Below, one piece after another: positions 10,889 to 19,409 of a stretch of 64,000 nt of DNA. The translations under genes and the position numbers were made by a program. The stretch comes from Coriobacteriaceae bacterium. Lineage in GTDB: Bacteria; Actinomycetota; Coriobacteriia; Coriobacteriales; Coriobacteriaceae. Location of the stretch: NCBI GenBank assembly GCA_902362275.1, contig CABIWB010000001.1, positions 342,659 through 406,658 of the forward strand, given 5' to 3'. Every line of letters begins with the position of its first letter. Position 1 is the stretch's first letter. The notes beneath the pieces are model-generated. The model ran no database searches. It had not been told where the DNA came from and saw only the letters and a program-made list of their open reading frames with translations.

Positions 10889-12505
10889 ATGACCGCAAAA
10901 AAGAAGTTCAATTTCAAAGCGCCGTTGGAGGTGTTCGCGAAGTCGATAGTCCAGCCGATGATGTATCTCTCGGTTGCCGGCATCCTGCTCATCGTGGGCA
11001 TCATTCTGACCAACAAGACCATCTGCGCTTTGGTCCCCGTACTGGGCTCCGGTCCGTTCCAGCTTGTGGGCGCCGTTGTTTATCAGTCGCTGATGTTTAT
11101 CATCAACAACCTCTCGATTCTGTTCTGCGTGGGCATCGCCGGCGCCATGGCAAAGAAGAACAAGGGCCATGCTTCGCTGATCGCCCTGATGTCGTTCTTC
11201 CTGTTCCTGCAGGCTAACAACATCGTGCTCAACGCCACCGGCTCTCTTGCCGATGCGAGCGGCATGCTCGGTCTTACCGGAACCGGCCAGAGCACCGTTA
11301 TGGGCATTCAGGTGCTCGATACCGGCGTGTTTGGCGGCATCATTCTTGGCTGCATCACCGGTGCCGTGTTCAACAAGTACTCGAACAAGCAGTTCCCCAT
11401 TGCCCTTTCGATGTTCTCGGGCGTTCGCTTTCCGTTCCTAATCATGATCATCATCTCCTGGATCATGGGCGCGGGCTTCTGCATCGTTTGGCCTCCTGTC
11501 CAGGGCGCCATCTCCTCCGTTGCCGGCATTCTTAAGGAGTCCGGCAACATCGGCCTCTTTATCTACGGTATGCTCAACAAGCTGCTCGTTCCCACCGGTC
11601 TGCATCACCTCATCTACACTCCGCTCCAGTTCTCCGATATGGGTGGCACCTTGACGCTGGGCGATCAGGTTATCGCCGGCGCCTATCCCATCCGTGTCGC
11701 CGAGATGGCAATGACGGGCCAGCCCTTCTCCGATAGCACGTATTTCAACAGCTATACCTTCAACAACCTGTGGCCTTACATCGGCATCGGTCTCGCCTTT
11801 ATCTACACCGCTTACAAGGGGAACAAGGATAAGACCAAGGCTGTTATCATCCCGCTGATCATCACCGCCGTGCTCTCCTGTGTCACCGAGCCCATGGACT
11901 TCCTCTTTGTCTTTGCCGCTCCCGTGCTCTTTGTCGTTCACTCGGTTCTTTCCGGTATCTTCCTGGTCCTGCTCAAGGTCCTCTCCGTGCCCGCTTCGAC
12001 TGCAGGCGGCATCATCAACATCGTGGTTTCCAACCTGGTCCTCGGTGTCGACAAGACCAACTGGCCGGTTATGCTGGTGCTTGGAGTCGTCAACGCCGCT
12101 CTGTACTCCTTCCTCTTCACCTTCCTTATTAAGAAGCTCAACCTCCACACGCCTGGTCGCGAGGAGGAGTCCGAGCTCGCCGAGTCCGTTGCCGAGGGCG
12201 AGGCCGCCGCGTCTGTCGCGGTGAAGCAGGGCGCTGTTGCCGCAGCTCCCGCAGAGGGCGTCGATGCAGGTATTGCCGACCTGGTCGCAGGTCTTGGCGG
12301 CAAGGACAACATCGAGGAGCTCGAGAACTGTTTTACGCGTCTCCGCGTGAACGTTAAGAACCCGGATCTCATCGATGAGAACCTCATCAACCACGTGCCC
12401 AACAGCGGCATCAACCGCAACGGCAACAATATCCAGATCATCTTTGGCATGAAGGTTGCCGAGATGCGCGACAAGGTCGAAAACGCAATTGAGAAGGAGC
12501 AGTAA
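10889..12505 (+). CDS. PTS EIICB permease, alpha-glucoside/maltose type
   Basis: A 538-residue membrane protein. Residues 1-430 form the EIIC channel with about ten hydrophobic segments and the substrate-site motif PTGLHHLIYTPLQF. An Ala/Glu linker leads to an EIIB domain carrying the phospho-cysteine in ENCFTRLRV. EIIC resembles the MalP/GlvC/AglA group importing maltose or other alpha-glucosides as 6-phosphates; this assignment is supported by the GH4 gene 3 bp downstream. The start is ATG after AAGGGGAG. It needs the separate EIIA at 9404. Confidence 0.9.
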   Translation: MTAKKKFNFKAPLEVFAKSIVQPMMYLSVAGILLIVGIILTNKTICALVPVLGSGPFQLVGAVVYQSLMFIINNLSILFCVGIAGAMAKKNKGHASLIALMSFFLFLQANNIVLNATGSLADASGMLGLTGTGQSTVMGIQVLDTGVFGGIILGCITGAVFNKYSNKQFPIALSMFSGVRFPFLIMIIISWIMGAGFCIVWPPVQGAISSVAGILKESGNIGLFIYGMLNKLLVPTGLHHLIYTPLQFSDMGGTLTLGDQVIAGAYPIRVAEMAMTGQPFSDSTYFNSYTFNNLWPYIGIGLAFIYTAYKGNKDKTKAVIIPLIITAVLSCVTEPMDFLFVFAAPVLFVVHSVLSGIFLVLLKVLSVPASTAGGIINIVVSNLVLGVDKTNWPVMLVLGVVNAALYSFLFTFLIKKLNLHTPGREEESELAESVAEGEAAASVAVKQGAVAAAPAEGVDAGIADLVAGLGGKDNIEELENCFTRLRVNVKNPDLIDENLINHVPNSGINRNGNNIQIIFGMKVAEMRDKVENAIEKEQ

Positions 12506-12508
12506 ACA

Positions 12509-13891
12509 ATGATCATTACTCTGTGTGGTGGCGGATCCACCTTTACCCCCGGCATCGTCAAGTCCATCGCCCTGCGCAAGGACGAGCTCGACGTTGACGA
12601 GATTCGTCTGTACGACATCAACGAGGAGCGCCAGCGCAAGATCGGCGTGCTCGTGGACTGGATTTTGCACGAGGACCTCGGCCTGGACATCAAGCTCACG
12701 GTGACCACCGACAAAAAGACGGCTTTTACCGACGCGAGCTTCGTGTTTGCCCAGATGCGCGTGGGCGGCTATGCCATGCGCGAGCAGGACGAGAAGATCC
12801 CCCTGCGTCACGGCTGCGTTGGTCAGGAGACTTGCGGTTGCGGCGGCCTTGCCTATGGCATGCGCACCATCTTCCCCATGGTCGAGCTGATCGATGACGT
12901 TGAGAAGTACGCCAAGAAGGATTACTGGATTCTCAACTACTCCAACCCTGCCGCCATCGTGTCCGAGGGCTGCCGCGTGCTGCGTCCCAATGCTCGCATC
13001 ATCAACATCTGCGACATGCCGATCGCGATCATCGACGTGGTTTGCGCCGCGCTCGATATCGACAAGAAGGATGTTGAGTACGATTACTTTGGCCTCAACC
13101 ACTTTGGTTGGTTCACCTCGATCCGTCACAAGGGCGAGGAGGTGCTCCCGCAGCTGCGCGAGTACATCAAGGAGCATGAGATCCTGCTGCCCGATTCTTA
13201 CCTCAAGGGCATGAGCTCGCTGATGTCCAAGAAGCCCGAGGAGACCACCGACGAACACCCCGAGCAGAACCGCCACACCAAGGGCAGCTGGTACTACGTC
13301 TGGAAGGGCGAGTACGAGATCATGGAGTGCTTCCCGGAGTACCTGCCCAACACGTATCTGAACTACTACCTGCAGCAGAAGGAGTTCGTCGAGCATTCCA
13401 ACCCCGAGCGCACCCGTGCGAATGAGGTTGAGGAGACGCGTGAGAAGAACCTCTTCGACGGCATCGACCACTACGAGAAGACGGGCGAGATCGACGAGAG
13501 CACGTTCTATGCGGGCAGCCACGGCGACTGGATTGCCGATCTGGCTATCGCTCTGAAGAACGACACCAAGCAGCGCTTCCTGGTCATTTGCGAGAACAAG
13601 GGCGCTATCCCCAACATGCCCTACGACGCTATGGTCGAGCTGCCTGCCTACATTGGCAAGAACGGCCCCGAGGTCATCAGCCGCGACAACATTCCCCTGT
13701 TCCAGCAGGGCCTCATGATGCAGCAGCTTAATTCCGAAAAGCTGATCGTCGAGGCATGTATCGAGGGTTCGTACGAGAAGGCCCTCCAGGCATTTACACT
13801 CAACAAAACCGTTCCGTCCATGACGGTTGCCAAGGAAGTGCTCGATGAGATGATCGAGGCCAACAAGGATTATTGGCCCGAGCTGAAGTAG
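12509..13891 (+). CDS. 6-phospho-alpha-glucosidase, glycoside hydrolase family 4
   Basis: A 460-residue cytosolic enzyme that hydrolyses alpha-glucoside 6-phosphates by an NAD+- and Mn2+-dependent redox mechanism. The dinucleotide fold is LCGGGSTFTPG at the N-terminus. The CDMP motif (NICDMPI, about residues 168-171) marks the alpha-specific subgroup (CN[IV]P marks beta-specific ones), and GLNHFGW holds the metal-binding histidine. The length is typical of GlvA/MalH. The start is 3 bp after EIICB with AAGGAG inside the EIICB end, so translation is coupled. A strong terminator follows. Confidence 0.95.
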   Translation: MIITLCGGGSTFTPGIVKSIALRKDELDVDEIRLYDINEERQRKIGVLVDWILHEDLGLDIKLTVTTDKKTAFTDASFVFAQMRVGGYAMREQDEKIPLRHGCVGQETCGCGGLAYGMRTIFPMVELIDDVEKYAKKDYWILNYSNPAAIVSEGCRVLRPNARIINICDMPIAIIDVVCAALDIDKKDVEYDYFGLNHFGWFTSIRHKGEEVLPQLREYIKEHEILLPDSYLKGMSSLMSKKPEETTDEHPEQNRHTKGSWYYVWKGEYEIMECFPEYLPNTYLNYYLQQKEFVEHSNPERTRANEVEETREKNLFDGIDHYEKTGEIDESTFYAGSHGDWIADLAIALKNDTKQRFLVICENKGAIPNMPYDAMVELPAYIGKNGPEVISRDNIPLFQQGLMMQQLNSEKLIVEACIEGSYEKALQAFTLNKTVPSMTVAKEVLDEMIEANKDYWPELK

Positions 13892-13911
13892 CGGTCCGCC
13901 AAAACCTTTGA

Positions 13912-13953
13912 GTGCCCGCACCGGCTGTGAGTTGCCGGTGCGGGCACTTTTAT
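13912..13953 (+). terminator. Terminator of the alpha-glucoside operon
   Basis: A perfect 14-bp stem (13912-13925 with 13934-13947, GTGCCCGCACCGGC and its complement), 8-nt loop and TTTTAT. It ends the operon 20 bp after the glucosidase stop codon. Confidence 0.95.
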
Positions 13954-13976
13954 ATGGAGCAAATAAGGAGCTAGCT

Positions 13977-14294
13977 ATGGTGTTCGAGAAGAATGCTGTA
14001 TATCCTGTCAGTGCGCTGCAGCGCAATTCTCGTGAGGTTCGAGATGCCGTAAAGGAAAAGCTCCTGCGTATCACGGAAAACGGCGCCTCTGCATACATAT
14101 TTTGTTCTGAGGAGGTGCTGGAGCGGACGATTAACCAGGCGGTCGAAGAGGCTTTGTACGAAAGGGAGTGCCTAGAGGCAATCGAACGCGGCGAGGAGGC
14201 AATCGAACGCGGGGACTGCATGTGCGGGCTTGATAATCTTAAAAAGCGCGCGACGGCCGTGCGCAATTCCGGGGCATTTGTCGACAAAAAGTAG
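13977..14294 (+). CDS. Orphan Phd/YefM-like antitoxin
   Basis: A 105-residue protein. Its N-terminal half (YPVSALQRNSREVRD, then a strand ending GASAYIF, then a Glu-rich helix) resembles Phd/YefM antitoxins, which fold as DNA-binding dimers. The C-terminus contains a short internal duplication, EAIERGEEAIERGD, also repeated at DNA level. The ATG at 13977 follows ATAAGGAG. No toxin reading frame follows: the next gene is a response regulator. It is either a solitary antitoxin or a remnant of a pair. The family call rests on pattern only. Confidence 0.55.
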   Translation: MVFEKNAVYPVSALQRNSREVRDAVKEKLLRITENGASAYIFCSEEVLERTINQAVEEALYERECLEAIERGEEAIERGDCMCGLDNLKKRATAVRNSGAFVDKK

Positions 14295-14348
14295 ACAGGC
14301 TTGGGAGACAATGCGGGTGGATTGACAGCGGCGGGGGACGGAGACGCC

Positions 14349-15041
14349 ATGCGGATGCTCGTGGTGGATGATGAGGCCGAGATCGCGGATATGCTCGCGG
14401 AGTATTTCACGCTCGAGGGGTTCGAGGTGACGTGCGCGAACAGCGGTTCCGAGGCATTGGTCGCTGCTCCGCGCGGGGTCGACATCATCCTGCTCGATGT
14501 GAACATGCCGGGCATGGACGGGTTCGAGGTGTGCCGTCGCATTCGCGAGCATCTGAGCTGCCCTATCATTTTTCTTACCGCGCGTATCGAGGACGTTGAT
14601 CAGCTCGACGGGTTTGCCGCCGGGGCCGACGATTATGTGCTCAAGCCGTTCTCCCTGCCGGTACTGGGGCGCCGCGTGGCCGCGCACATGGCCCGTGAGG
14701 GGCGGTCGCGCCAGGACGATCTGGCGGTGCGCTTCTTTGGGGAGCTCACGATCGATTACGGCAAGCGTTCGGTGGAGGTGCGCCGCGCGGGCGAGCCAGC
14801 GGTGCCGGTGGAGTTCACACGCCTGGAGTTCGATATCGTTGCGTTGCTGAGCAAGCGTACCGGCCAGGTTTTCGACCGCGATGCCATCTACGAGCGCGTA
14901 TGGGGCTGGGATGGCACGGGCGACGCCTCGCTCGTGCGCGAGCATATCCGCCGTATTCGTAAAAAGTTCCAGTTGGCCGGCGTTGCGGCCGACCCCATCG
15001 AGACGGTATGGGGCGTGGGATATAAGTGGGTGGCCCGATGA
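14349..15041 (+). CDS. OmpR-family response regulator
   Basis: A 230-residue DNA-binding regulator. The receiver domain begins RMLVVDDEAEIADML, has phospho-acceptor D50 in LLDVNMPGMDG and the conserved lysine in VLKPFSLP. The C-terminal winged helix ends with VREHIRRIRKKF and ETVWGVGYKWV. The ATG at 14349 follows GGAG. The stop codon overlaps the ATG of the kinase gene (ATGA), so the two are translationally coupled. The target genes are unknown; the VTT-protein gene downstream is a candidate by position. Confidence 0.93.
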   Translation: MRMLVVDDEAEIADMLAEYFTLEGFEVTCANSGSEALVAAPRGVDIILLDVNMPGMDGFEVCRRIREHLSCPIIFLTARIEDVDQLDGFAAGADDYVLKPFSLPVLGRRVAAHMAREGRSRQDDLAVRFFGELTIDYGKRSVEVRRAGEPAVPVEFTRLEFDIVALLSKRTGQVFDRDAIYERVWGWDGTGDASLVREHIRRIRKKFQLAGVAADPIETVWGVGYKWVAR

Positions 15042-16726
15042 AGGGCGGTGCGCCGAGGGCTGAGCGGCCGAGCCTGCGCGAGCGGGCGCGCGCGTGGTGG
15101 AGGGCCCGCCCGCTCGGCGTGACCTTTGCCGCCTGCGTGTCGGTGTACTTGCTTGTGGCAACGGCGGCCTGCCTGGCGCTGATCGGCGCGACCGAGACGG
15201 TGGAGGACGTCTATCGGCGTTCGGTTACGGGCATCGATGAGGATAGCTGGCTGTTCTCGGGTCCGTATATCTACGACTCGGCTGCGCACGAGCTGCGCCC
15301 CGCAACTGAGATATCGGTTCCCGGGGCCGAGGGGCTCGCAGTTTTTTTGGCCACGGGCGAGGACGAGGGGGCGCAGCGCCCCACGTCCGGTGCGGCCGCG
15401 ACGCAGCGTGCGTACCCCGAACAGTCCCAGAGCTATGCCACCGTGGCCGGCGTCGAGCGGGGCGCGATCGGCTTGATGGACTGGGGCCTTAACGGGGAGT
15501 ATCTGGGACCCGGCCGAGACACCTCGTTTACCAACTATGAGGACGGCGCGGTGGAGGTCGTGGCGCTCGATCAAGACAACCTTGCCCAATACGACGCTCA
15601 GCAGCGCACACTGCGGGCGGATCCGGTGGCGGCTTTCAAGCAGATTACGGATATCGACCTGCGTGATGCCTTTGGGGCCGACCGCATCTCCAACGTGGCC
15701 TACTACGCGTTTGCCGGAGGTATGCACCCTCCCTTCATTGCGGTGAGCGACATGGTACAGGGCGTAGGGCCTTTTGTGATCTACGGCGGCCTGGCGATCG
15801 TGATGTTCCACCGGTTCTATCGCACCAACATCGCCGAGCCGTTGGGCGAGCTTGCTGTCGCGGCCGAGCGGATCGGCTCGCAGGATCTCGACTTTGAGAT
15901 CGAGCCGGTGCGTGGCCGCGAGCTGGCCCGTTTGGGTGCCACCTTGGATGCCATGCGCGCCGAGCTGCTGGGGGCGCAGCGGCACCTGTGGCACACGTCT
16001 GAGTCTCGGCGCCAGCTCAACGCGGCATTCGCCCACGATCTGCGCACGCCCATCACGGTGCTCAAGGGAACGGCCGAGCTGGCCCGCATGCGTGTGGATG
16101 CGGGCAAACAGGTGACATCTGAGCAGGTTGAACGTTTGCAGGCGCAGGTTGCCCGCTTGGAGTCGTACGCCAATGCCATGAGCGGCGTGTGCAAGCTCGA
16201 GGATCGCGCGGTGATCCGTGTCCCGCTCGCCTTGCGTGAGGTTGAGGAGGAGCTTGGTCGGCACGCGCACGAGGTCGTTGCGGCCCGAGCCCCCGAGTTG
16301 GCGGTCGAGGTGCGCTCGGTCGAGGGCATGGATGGGGACTCGGGTACCGCCGCCGCGCTCTTGCTCGATATGTCCCTGGTGGAGGAAGTGCTCGACAACC
16401 TTTTGAGCAACGCATGCGGCCACGCCCGCGCGCGGGTGGTGGTCGAGCTGGGCGTGGGGGACAACGGCGATCCGCGGCGTCTGATTGTGCGTGTGCGAGA
16501 CGATGGCGATGGTTTTTCGCCTGAGGCCCTGCACCGCGCATGCGATGCGTTCTACAGCGAAAACAAGTCGGCCGAGCACTTTGGCTTGGGCCTGAATGTG
16601 TCGAGCGTGTTGGCCGAGCTGTACGGCGGCGACATCGAGCTGGCCAACGGCCCGTGCGGCGGGGCGTGCGTGACGGCGACGTTTGAGTGCGGTTGCAAGG
16701 CTCCCGGCGAAAATCTTCCAGCGTAG
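15038..16726 (+). CDS. Sensor histidine kinase, partner of the upstream regulator
   Basis: A 562-residue membrane sensor. One helix lies near residues 28-53 and a second near residues 235-260, enclosing an extracytoplasmic domain of about 180 residues with no recognised fold. Then come a HAMP-like linker (EPLGELAVAAERI), the dimerisation/phosphoacceptor box FAHDLRTPI (H333), the N-box LLSNACGHA, DDGDGF and GLGLNV of the ATPase. The C-terminus has three cysteines in its last 40 residues. The input signal is unknown. Confidence 0.93.
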   Translation: MKGGAPRAERPSLRERARAWWRARPLGVTFAACVSVYLLVATAACLALIGATETVEDVYRRSVTGIDEDSWLFSGPYIYDSAAHELRPATEISVPGAEGLAVFLATGEDEGAQRPTSGAAATQRAYPEQSQSYATVAGVERGAIGLMDWGLNGEYLGPGRDTSFTNYEDGAVEVVALDQDNLAQYDAQQRTLRADPVAAFKQITDIDLRDAFGADRISNVAYYAFAGGMHPPFIAVSDMVQGVGPFVIYGGLAIVMFHRFYRTNIAEPLGELAVAAERIGSQDLDFEIEPVRGRELARLGATLDAMRAELLGAQRHLWHTSESRRQLNAAFAHDLRTPITVLKGTAELARMRVDAGKQVTSEQVERLQAQVARLESYANAMSGVCKLEDRAVIRVPLALREVEEELGRHAHEVVAARAPELAVEVRSVEGMDGDSGTAAALLLDMSLVEEVLDNLLSNACGHARARVVVELGVGDNGDPRRLIVRVRDDGDGFSPEALHRACDAFYSENKSAEHFGLGLNVSSVLAELYGGDIELANGPCGGACVTATFECGCKAPGENLPA

Positions 16727-16787
16727 ACAAAGGGTTGACACGCGTTTTGGACACTACTGGTTGTAGTCAACCAGGGAGGTGTCCGAG

Positions 16788-17660
16788 ATGCGTGTTGACA
16801 TGAATGGTGCGGACGCGGCCATGCGCCCGCTCGGAATGACGGGAACGGTGTTCCCGCGCGAGGACTGTGCAACGTGCCGTCGCAAGGAAACGTGCTCGGC
16901 GTGCCGGAGGGCCGCGCAGCGCGATGCGGCACCCGAGGCCGCGGTGCGCCGCCGTCGCATGCGTTGGGCCGTGATGGCCGCCGCGGTGGGTACGATCTCG
17001 CTCATTCTTCCGCTGTGCTGGGAATACCTGCCCGATGTGCTCGCTTGGCTGGGCGATCCCGCGCAGGTGCGCACGTTTGTGGCCGAGCATGCCATCGCCA
17101 GCCGCCTCGTACTCTTCCTCATCAACTTCGTCCAGGTGCTGCTGGCGTTTTTGCCGGGAGAACCGGTTGAGCTGGCAAGTGGTTACGCCTTTGGCTTTTG
17201 GGAGGGCACGGCCATGTGCCTGGCGGCGTCGGGTGCGGCGACCTGCGTGATCTGGTGGGCGGTGCGCTGCTGGGGCTGGCGTCTTATCGATCTGTTCTTC
17301 GACCGCAGCCTGGTCGAGCGGTTCTCCTGGTTGCACAATTCGCGCCGCATGGGTCTCGTGATGCTCTGCGTATTCCTGGTCCCCGGAACGCCCAAGGACT
17401 TCCTTACCTACTTTGCAGGCCTGACCGGCATGGGTTTTGGCCCCGTGGTGCTTATCGCAACGTTTGGGCGGATCCCCTCGATCGTCACCTCGACCGTTGC
17501 CGCCTCGGCGCTGGGAGCGGGCAAGGTGGAGATGGCCGTGGCGGCCGTGGCGGTGTCGGTGCTCATGCTGGTTGCTGGCGCGTACTTGGTGCGCGTGGTG
17601 CGCAAGCGCTCTGCGAGTCGGGTCTCGTGTGAACCGGACTCAACGGTAAACAAACGGTAA
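16788..17660 (+). CDS. VTT-domain (TVP38/TMEM64, DedA-like) membrane protein
   Basis: A 290-residue integral membrane protein. After a cytosolic N-terminus with two cysteine pairs (CATCRRKETCSAC, residues 28-40, possibly metal- or redox-active) come the VTT/SNARE-associated domain features: LPGEPVELASGYAFG and the re-entrant-loop motif LVPGTPKDFLTYFAGLTG, plus several long hydrophobic helices. Members of this superfamily are linked to lipid scrambling or undecaprenyl-phosphate handling. The ATG follows GGGAGG. It is 61 bp downstream of the kinase gene, with TTGACA at 16735 and a small GGTTG/CAACC hairpin between. Confidence 0.85.
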   Translation: MRVDMNGADAAMRPLGMTGTVFPREDCATCRRKETCSACRRAAQRDAAPEAAVRRRRMRWAVMAAAVGTISLILPLCWEYLPDVLAWLGDPAQVRTFVAEHAIASRLVLFLINFVQVLLAFLPGEPVELASGYAFGFWEGTAMCLAASGAATCVIWWAVRCWGWRLIDLFFDRSLVERFSWLHNSRRMGLVMLCVFLVPGTPKDFLTYFAGLTGMGFGPVVLIATFGRIPSIVTSTVAASALGAGKVEMAVAAVAVSVLMLVAGAYLVRVVRKRSASRVSCEPDSTVNKR

Positions 17661-17722
17661 TCTTGCCCGCAGTTTACGGGTTGTTAGCAATCAGTCGGTA
17701 CAGTGTTGGAAGGAGAAGAACC

Positions 17723-17884
17723 ATGAGGCATGGAGGACAAATGCAGTATCAGTTGGGCGATGTGCTGATGATGGAAGACGGCACCGAGGCCGAGGTGACT
17801 CCACTTAAAGAGGATATGCAGGCGCTGGCGTCGCTGGCGATTTTTGCCCTGATCGCCGTGTTGTTGCTGGCATTGGGCTGCTAG
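17723..17884 (+). CDS. Small single-helix membrane protein, unknown function
   Basis: A 53-residue protein (or 47 from the alternative ATG at 17741; both starts have good sites, AAGGAG and GGAGG). The N-terminal half is acidic (MMEDGTEAEVTPLKEDM) and the C-terminal half is one hydrophobic helix, ALASLAIFALIAVLLLALGC, ending in cysteine. I recognise no family. The strong initiation signals and clean hydrophobic segment argue that it is translated. Confidence 0.65.
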   Translation: MRHGGQMQYQLGDVLMMEDGTEAEVTPLKEDMQALASLAIFALIAVLLLALGC

Positions 17885-18033
17885 CGGCACGTTTTAGCCT
17901 GATCGTATGCCGTCCGCGGCCGGTATATGCATGTGGTCTCGCCCCTCTGTTACACGGGGCATCATCATCACATGCATAGGTAATTCGGCCGGGGTTTCCC
18001 GGGGAGTGGGATTCCCCAGAGAGCGCGGTTCGT

Positions 18034-18459
18034 ATGGATAAGCGGACGGTTTCCTATCTAGCGATCGCCCTTGCGTTGGGAATCGCGCTGGTGGGCGCGG
18101 GGTTCGGTCTGTGGTCGGCGCGCGAGACCGCGGTCATCAAGAGGGGCCTTGCCGAGGGATTTTCCATCAACGGTATGTTCCAGGAGCGGCAGCCCGGCCG
18201 ATCAACGCTTGCGTTTCTTGACGAGGAGGGGCGGTGGCAGCATGTCGACGAGCACGGTGACGTTATGAACGGCACGTTCAAGCGTTCGGCCGAGCCCAAC
18301 GGCTTCGTGCTGCTGGACGAGGCGGGCGGCGAATGCGGGTCCGTCCATCTTGCGTTCACCTCGAAGGACGGCCTGCACGGAACGCTGTATCTGCAGGCCG
18401 ATGACGAGATTGTTAGGTTTGACAAGACGGATCGGGTCCCGGCTTTTATGGAACAGTAG
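18034..18459 (+). CDS. Hypothetical membrane-anchored exported protein
   Basis: A 141-residue protein with an N-terminal hydrophobic helix (YLAIALALGIALVGAGFGLW) acting as signal anchor, then about 115 polar residues with beta-strand-like periodicity (STLAFLDEEGRWQHVDEHGD, GTLYLQADDEIVRF). No cysteine follows the helix that would suggest a lipoprotein. Family not recognised. The start at 18034 lacks a strong ribosome site but codon use matches the neighbours. Confidence 0.65.
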   Translation: MDKRTVSYLAIALALGIALVGAGFGLWSARETAVIKRGLAEGFSINGMFQERQPGRSTLAFLDEEGRWQHVDEHGDVMNGTFKRSAEPNGFVLLDEAGGECGSVHLAFTSKDGLHGTLYLQADDEIVRFDKTDRVPAFMEQ

Positions 18460-18578
18460 GCTGGGGCAGCTGCCGCTCTTAGCAAAACCTTAGGATTTCA
18501 TTCAAGACCTCTTATGGGGCAGGGCCATATTCTCCCTATCGATGGCGTACGGGCGCAATCGGCGATAAGGGAGGCATT

Positions 18579-19409
18579 ATGGAATGCATGTTGGCAAGTC
18601 AACGCCCATATAGCGATGGGAATTATGGCGGGAGCGACGTCTATCGCGTCCCGGCGGGTCGCACGGAGGCATTTCCCGTTCAACGGCGGGGCAGAGGCGC
18701 CCGCACGGCTTACCGTGGTGTGCGCCGCATCGATCGAGGCCCTTTGCGCGGCCGGCGTCCGCGACGCGGCATTCGCGCGGCCGCCCTCGTGGTTGCGATG
18801 CTGACGATTGGCGCCATCGCCTTGTCGTCGTGGCGCAACGGGGGACCGACTGCGCCCGTGGCGGCAGGATGGGATGCCCTGACGGCCCCGCGCTCAACGC
18901 CTAAGCGAGAGTGGAGCCGCGGTGCGATTCCGCATTTGTATCAGATCGATCCGGCATGGGCTACCGAGCCGTACGCCGGCGGCACCATTGGTGAAAACGG
19001 GTGCGGGCCCACGTGCCTCGCCATGGTATATGTGGCGTTAACGGGGCGTACAAATCGGGGTCCCATGGAAATGGCTCGACTGAGCGAGGATGCCGGGTTC
19101 ACCGTGGACGGCATGACATCGTGGGAGCTCATGACGGTCGGCGCTGCTCAGTTGGGCATGGTAGGTGAGGAGATGCCCGCTGATGCGGGGCGTGTGTCCG
19201 AGGCCCTTGCTGCCGGTGTGCCCATTATCGCGAGCGTCCGTCCCGGCGACTTTACCACGACCGGCCATTTTATCGTGCTGGCGGGCATCGACGAGTCCGG
19301 ACGGCTTATTGTGCGAGATCCCAACAGCCGCAACCGAAGTGAAAAGACCTGGGACATCGAGCGCGTGCTTTTGCAGTGCTCCAACCTGTGGAGTTTCCGC
19401 CTGGCCTAG
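18579..19409 (+). CDS. C39-like cysteine peptidase, membrane-anchored
   Basis: A 276-residue protein with an Arg-rich cytosolic N-terminus of about 65 residues, one hydrophobic helix (AAALVVAMLTIGAIALS), and an exported peptidase_C39_2-type papain-like domain. The catalytic cysteine is in ENGCGPTCLAMVY, the histidine in TTGHFIVLAG and the third residue in VRDPNSRN. The probable role is cleavage of peptides or peptidoglycan cross-bridges outside the cell; the substrate is unknown. The ATG follows GGGAGG. Its stop codon overlaps that of the convergent histidine kinase (shared CTAG), so no terminator separates them. Confidence 0.85.
   Translation: MECMLASQRPYSDGNYGGSDVYRVPAGRTEAFPVQRRGRGARTAYRGVRRIDRGPLRGRRPRRGIRAAALVVAMLTIGAIALSSWRNGGPTAPVAAGWDALTAPRSTPKREWSRGAIPHLYQIDPAWATEPYAGGTIGENGCGPTCLAMVYVALTGRTNRGPMEMARLSEDAGFTVDGMTSWELMTVGAAQLGMVGEEMPADAGRVSEALAAGVPIIASVRPGDFTTTGHFIVLAGIDESGRLIVRDPNSRNRSEKTWDIERVLLQCSNLWSFRLA

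Noticed and set aside
11438..14569. A 1043-codon minus-strand frame opposite the PTS and GH4 genes
   Set aside because: It is an artefact of strong codon bias in the plus-strand genes, which carry full sets of catalytic motifs.
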